A stretch of 15,873 nt of DNA, taken from CALAMD01 sp035301025. GTDB taxonomy: Bacteria; Bacillota; Bacilli; Bacillales; Amphibacillaceae. Shown piece after piece: positions 14,546 through 15,873 of the stretch. The first letter of the stretch is position 1. The number at the start of each line of letters is the position of its first letter. Below the pieces are notes generated by a model. The model ran no database searches. It worked only from the letters and a program-made list of their open reading frames with translations, and was not told the origin of the DNA. The position numbers and the translations under genes were made by a program. The DNA lies in NCBI GenBank assembly GCA_035301025.1, contig DATGUV010000146.1, positions 1 through 15,873 on the forward strand, read 5' to 3'.

Positions 14546-15064
14546 TTAAATAAGCAATAGCACAACAAAAATCCCACATAAGACTCCTAAACTCTTTGCC
14601 ATTTTTCCATATGTCCCTGCCTGTTCTTGAGCCATTTCTAATTCTCTTTGTAGATGTGTTTGTGTTAACAGAATGTTTTTTTGTTGTTGCGCGAGATCGT
14701 GTTGCCCCAATGTTTTTCCAAATTGCAATAATATTTCATACTCATTTCTTCCAAGAGCTGTTTTTTCGGTTACTTTATTCATCTCTTCAGCCCACATTGT
14801 ATAGAAATCCACATGGTTTTGATTATTTTGCATGCGGGTATATAAATCCATAAAAATCGACTCTATTGGCGGTGGAGCTTGCTTTGCCAAAATACGAAAA
14901 ACCTCGTCTAAGGGAAGCTTACTGTACATCATCTCTGCTTCGAGTATTTGCAATGTACTTTTTAAATATCGGATATGTTTTGGACGGTTATACAGTTGCT
15001 TACTATAATAAAAGCCAAACCACGTTGTCACACTAATGAAAAGCAGTGCGCCAATCCACTTCAT
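14546..15064 (-). CDS. spoIIIAB: Stage III sporulation protein SpoIIIAB
   Basis: Membrane protein of the SpoIIIA complex, 172 residues. An N-terminal transmembrane helix (WIGALLFISVTTWFGFYY) and a C-terminal one (KSLGVLCGIFVVLLLI) flank a helical soluble domain of the GspF/type II secretion type. That domain contains YLKSTLQILEAEMMYSKLPL and EILLQFGKTLGQHD, both family hallmarks. I chose ATG at 15064, which lies 9 nt after AGGGG; ATG at 15073 abuts that site. The start lies 32 nt inside the end of spoIIIAA. Confidence 0.95.
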   Translation of the reverse strand: MKWIGALLFISVTTWFGFYYSKQLYNRPKHIRYLKSTLQILEAEMMYSKLPLDEVFRILAKQAPPPIESIFMDLYTRMQNNQNHVDFYTMWAEEMNKVTEKTALGRNEYEILLQFGKTLGQHDLAQQQKNILLTQTHLQRELEMAQEQAGTYGKMAKSLGVLCGIFVVLLLI

Positions 15065-15873
15065 CTTTTTCATCCCCTATGTGTAACGGACTTTTTACCG
15101 GATTCCACTCAGCATCATACACAGTCTGAATCGTTCCAGGGATTTCTAACGCATTTAAGTGAACAATTCGCATAAAAGATTTTGTCTGAAATAATAGTTG
15201 AAAGGATGGTCGTTCACGAATATCTTCAATAGAATTAGCGTGAGCTGTACAAATGACAGAAACTCCGGCATGCATTGCCTCTTGAATTCCTAGAATATCC
15301 TGTTCACTCCCTATTTCATCCACGACTAAAACTTCTGGTGACATGGACCTGATAAACATCATCATACCCTCAACCTTTGGACAGCGATCAAGCACATCAG
15401 TTCTTCTTCCTACTTGTAATGTAGGAATCCCTCTATGTGATGCGGCTATTTCTGATCGTTCATCAACCAATCCTACCTTTTTGGAAGGGATACCTCCCCA
15501 TCCATTTGAAATCAGTCGTGTGACATCTCTTATGAGGGATGTTTTTCCTGTTTTCGGAGCTCCTATAATTAGTGTATGTTTGTAATTGTTTTTATAAATA
15601 TAAGGTAAAAGTGACTGAGCACATCCTTGATGCTCTTTCGCAATTCGTATATTTAAAAATGTAATATATTGTAGTGCATGTATTTTGTTATGAGAAGCGG
15701 TTACTTCTCCTGCTAATCCAATCCGATGTCCCCCTTTAATCGTCATGTATCCTTCTCGCAACTCATCTTCCATTCGATATAATGAGTAAGCACTAATCTG
15801 ATTCAACATAGATTGAACATGTGATCTTTGTAAAACAAACTCTTCAATAAAAATTACAAAATCATCAAATACA
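15033..15873 (-). CDS. spoIIIAA: Stage III sporulation ATPase SpoIIIAA (5' end outside window)
   Basis: AAA+/secretion-type ATPase thought to power the mother-cell side of the feeding tube. About 279 residues are visible. The frame stays open to the window edge (FDDFVIFIEEFVLQRSHVQS upstream of an internal Met at 15809), so the N-terminal 30 or so residues and the start are missing. MTIKGGHRIGLAGEV is the conserved entry to the core. Walker A is GAPKTGKTS and Walker B is VLVVDEIG. QVGRRTDVLDRCPKVEGMMM and ICTAHANSIEDIRERPSF are also diagnostic. The gene overlaps spoIIIAB by 32 nt. The operon promoter, normally sigma-E, lies outside the window. Confidence 0.95.
   Translation of the reverse strand, partial: VFDDFVIFIEEFVLQRSHVQSMLNQISAYSLYRMEDELREGYMTIKGGHRIGLAGEVTASHNKIHALQYITFLNIRIAKEHQGCAQSLLPYIYKNNYKHTLIIGAPKTGKTSLIRDVTRLISNGWGGIPSKKVGLVDERSEIAASHRGIPTLQVGRRTDVLDRCPKVEGMMMFIRSMSPEVLVVDEIGSEQDILGIQEAMHAGVSVICTAHANSIEDIRERPSFQLLFQTKSFMRIVHLNALEIPGTIQTVYDAEWNPVKSPLHIGDEKDEVDWRTAFH

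Noticed and set aside
14352..14579. Minus-strand 75-codon frame overlapping spoIIIAC
   Set aside because: It is an out-of-frame shadow of spoIIIAC, whose own frame matches the family closely.

Overview
This window comes from a low-GC, endospore-forming Bacillaceae genome. Every supported gene lies on the minus strand, so the window reads backwards relative to transcription. Gene order follows the conserved Bacillus arrangement spoIIIA - accBC - yqhY - nusB - folD - xseAB - ispA - yqxC - argR - recN. The big exception is the interval where dxs usually sits, between ispA and yqxC. It holds a roughly 600-nt noncoding RNA and a small membrane protein instead. I read these as the OLE RNA (Ornate, Large, Extremophilic) and its partner OapA, a pair known from alkaliphilic, halophilic, thermophilic and anaerobic Gram-positives such as Bacillus halodurans. 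The host is therefore probably an alkaliphilic, halophilic or otherwise stress-adapted Bacillaceae species (inference).

Layout in transcription order (right to left): spoIIIAA (5' end cut by the window edge), spoIIIAB, AC, AD, AE, AF, AG and AH form the sporulation feeding-tube operon, closed by a strong terminator at 10801-10836. A promoter with a perfect -10 box then drives accB and accC (acetyl-CoA carboxylase subunits). yqhY (Asp23 family) follows and ends in a second terminator at 8201-8233. Next come nusB, folD, xseA, xseB and ispA, tightly packed with 4-8 nt overlaps or ribosome sites inside the upstream gene. An A/T-rich inverted repeat and an extended -10 promoter lead into the OLE RNA (about 4247-3655). 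It is followed by oapA, yqxC (TlyA-type rRNA methyltransferase), argR (arginine repressor) and recN (3' end cut by the window edge).

The housekeeping set covers fatty-acid initiation (AccBC), one-carbon metabolism (FolD), rRNA antitermination (NusB), DNA repair (XseAB, RecN), isoprenoid chain elongation (IspA), ribosome modification (YqxC) and arginine control (ArgR). SpoIIIAA-AH build the mother-cell half of the channel across the engulfment membranes. The OLE/OapA unit is the unusual part. The RNA shows an end-to-end closing helix, several strong hairpins including two with GNRA loops, and a 9-bp pairing between a hairpin loop and downstream sequence. dxs is absent from the window.
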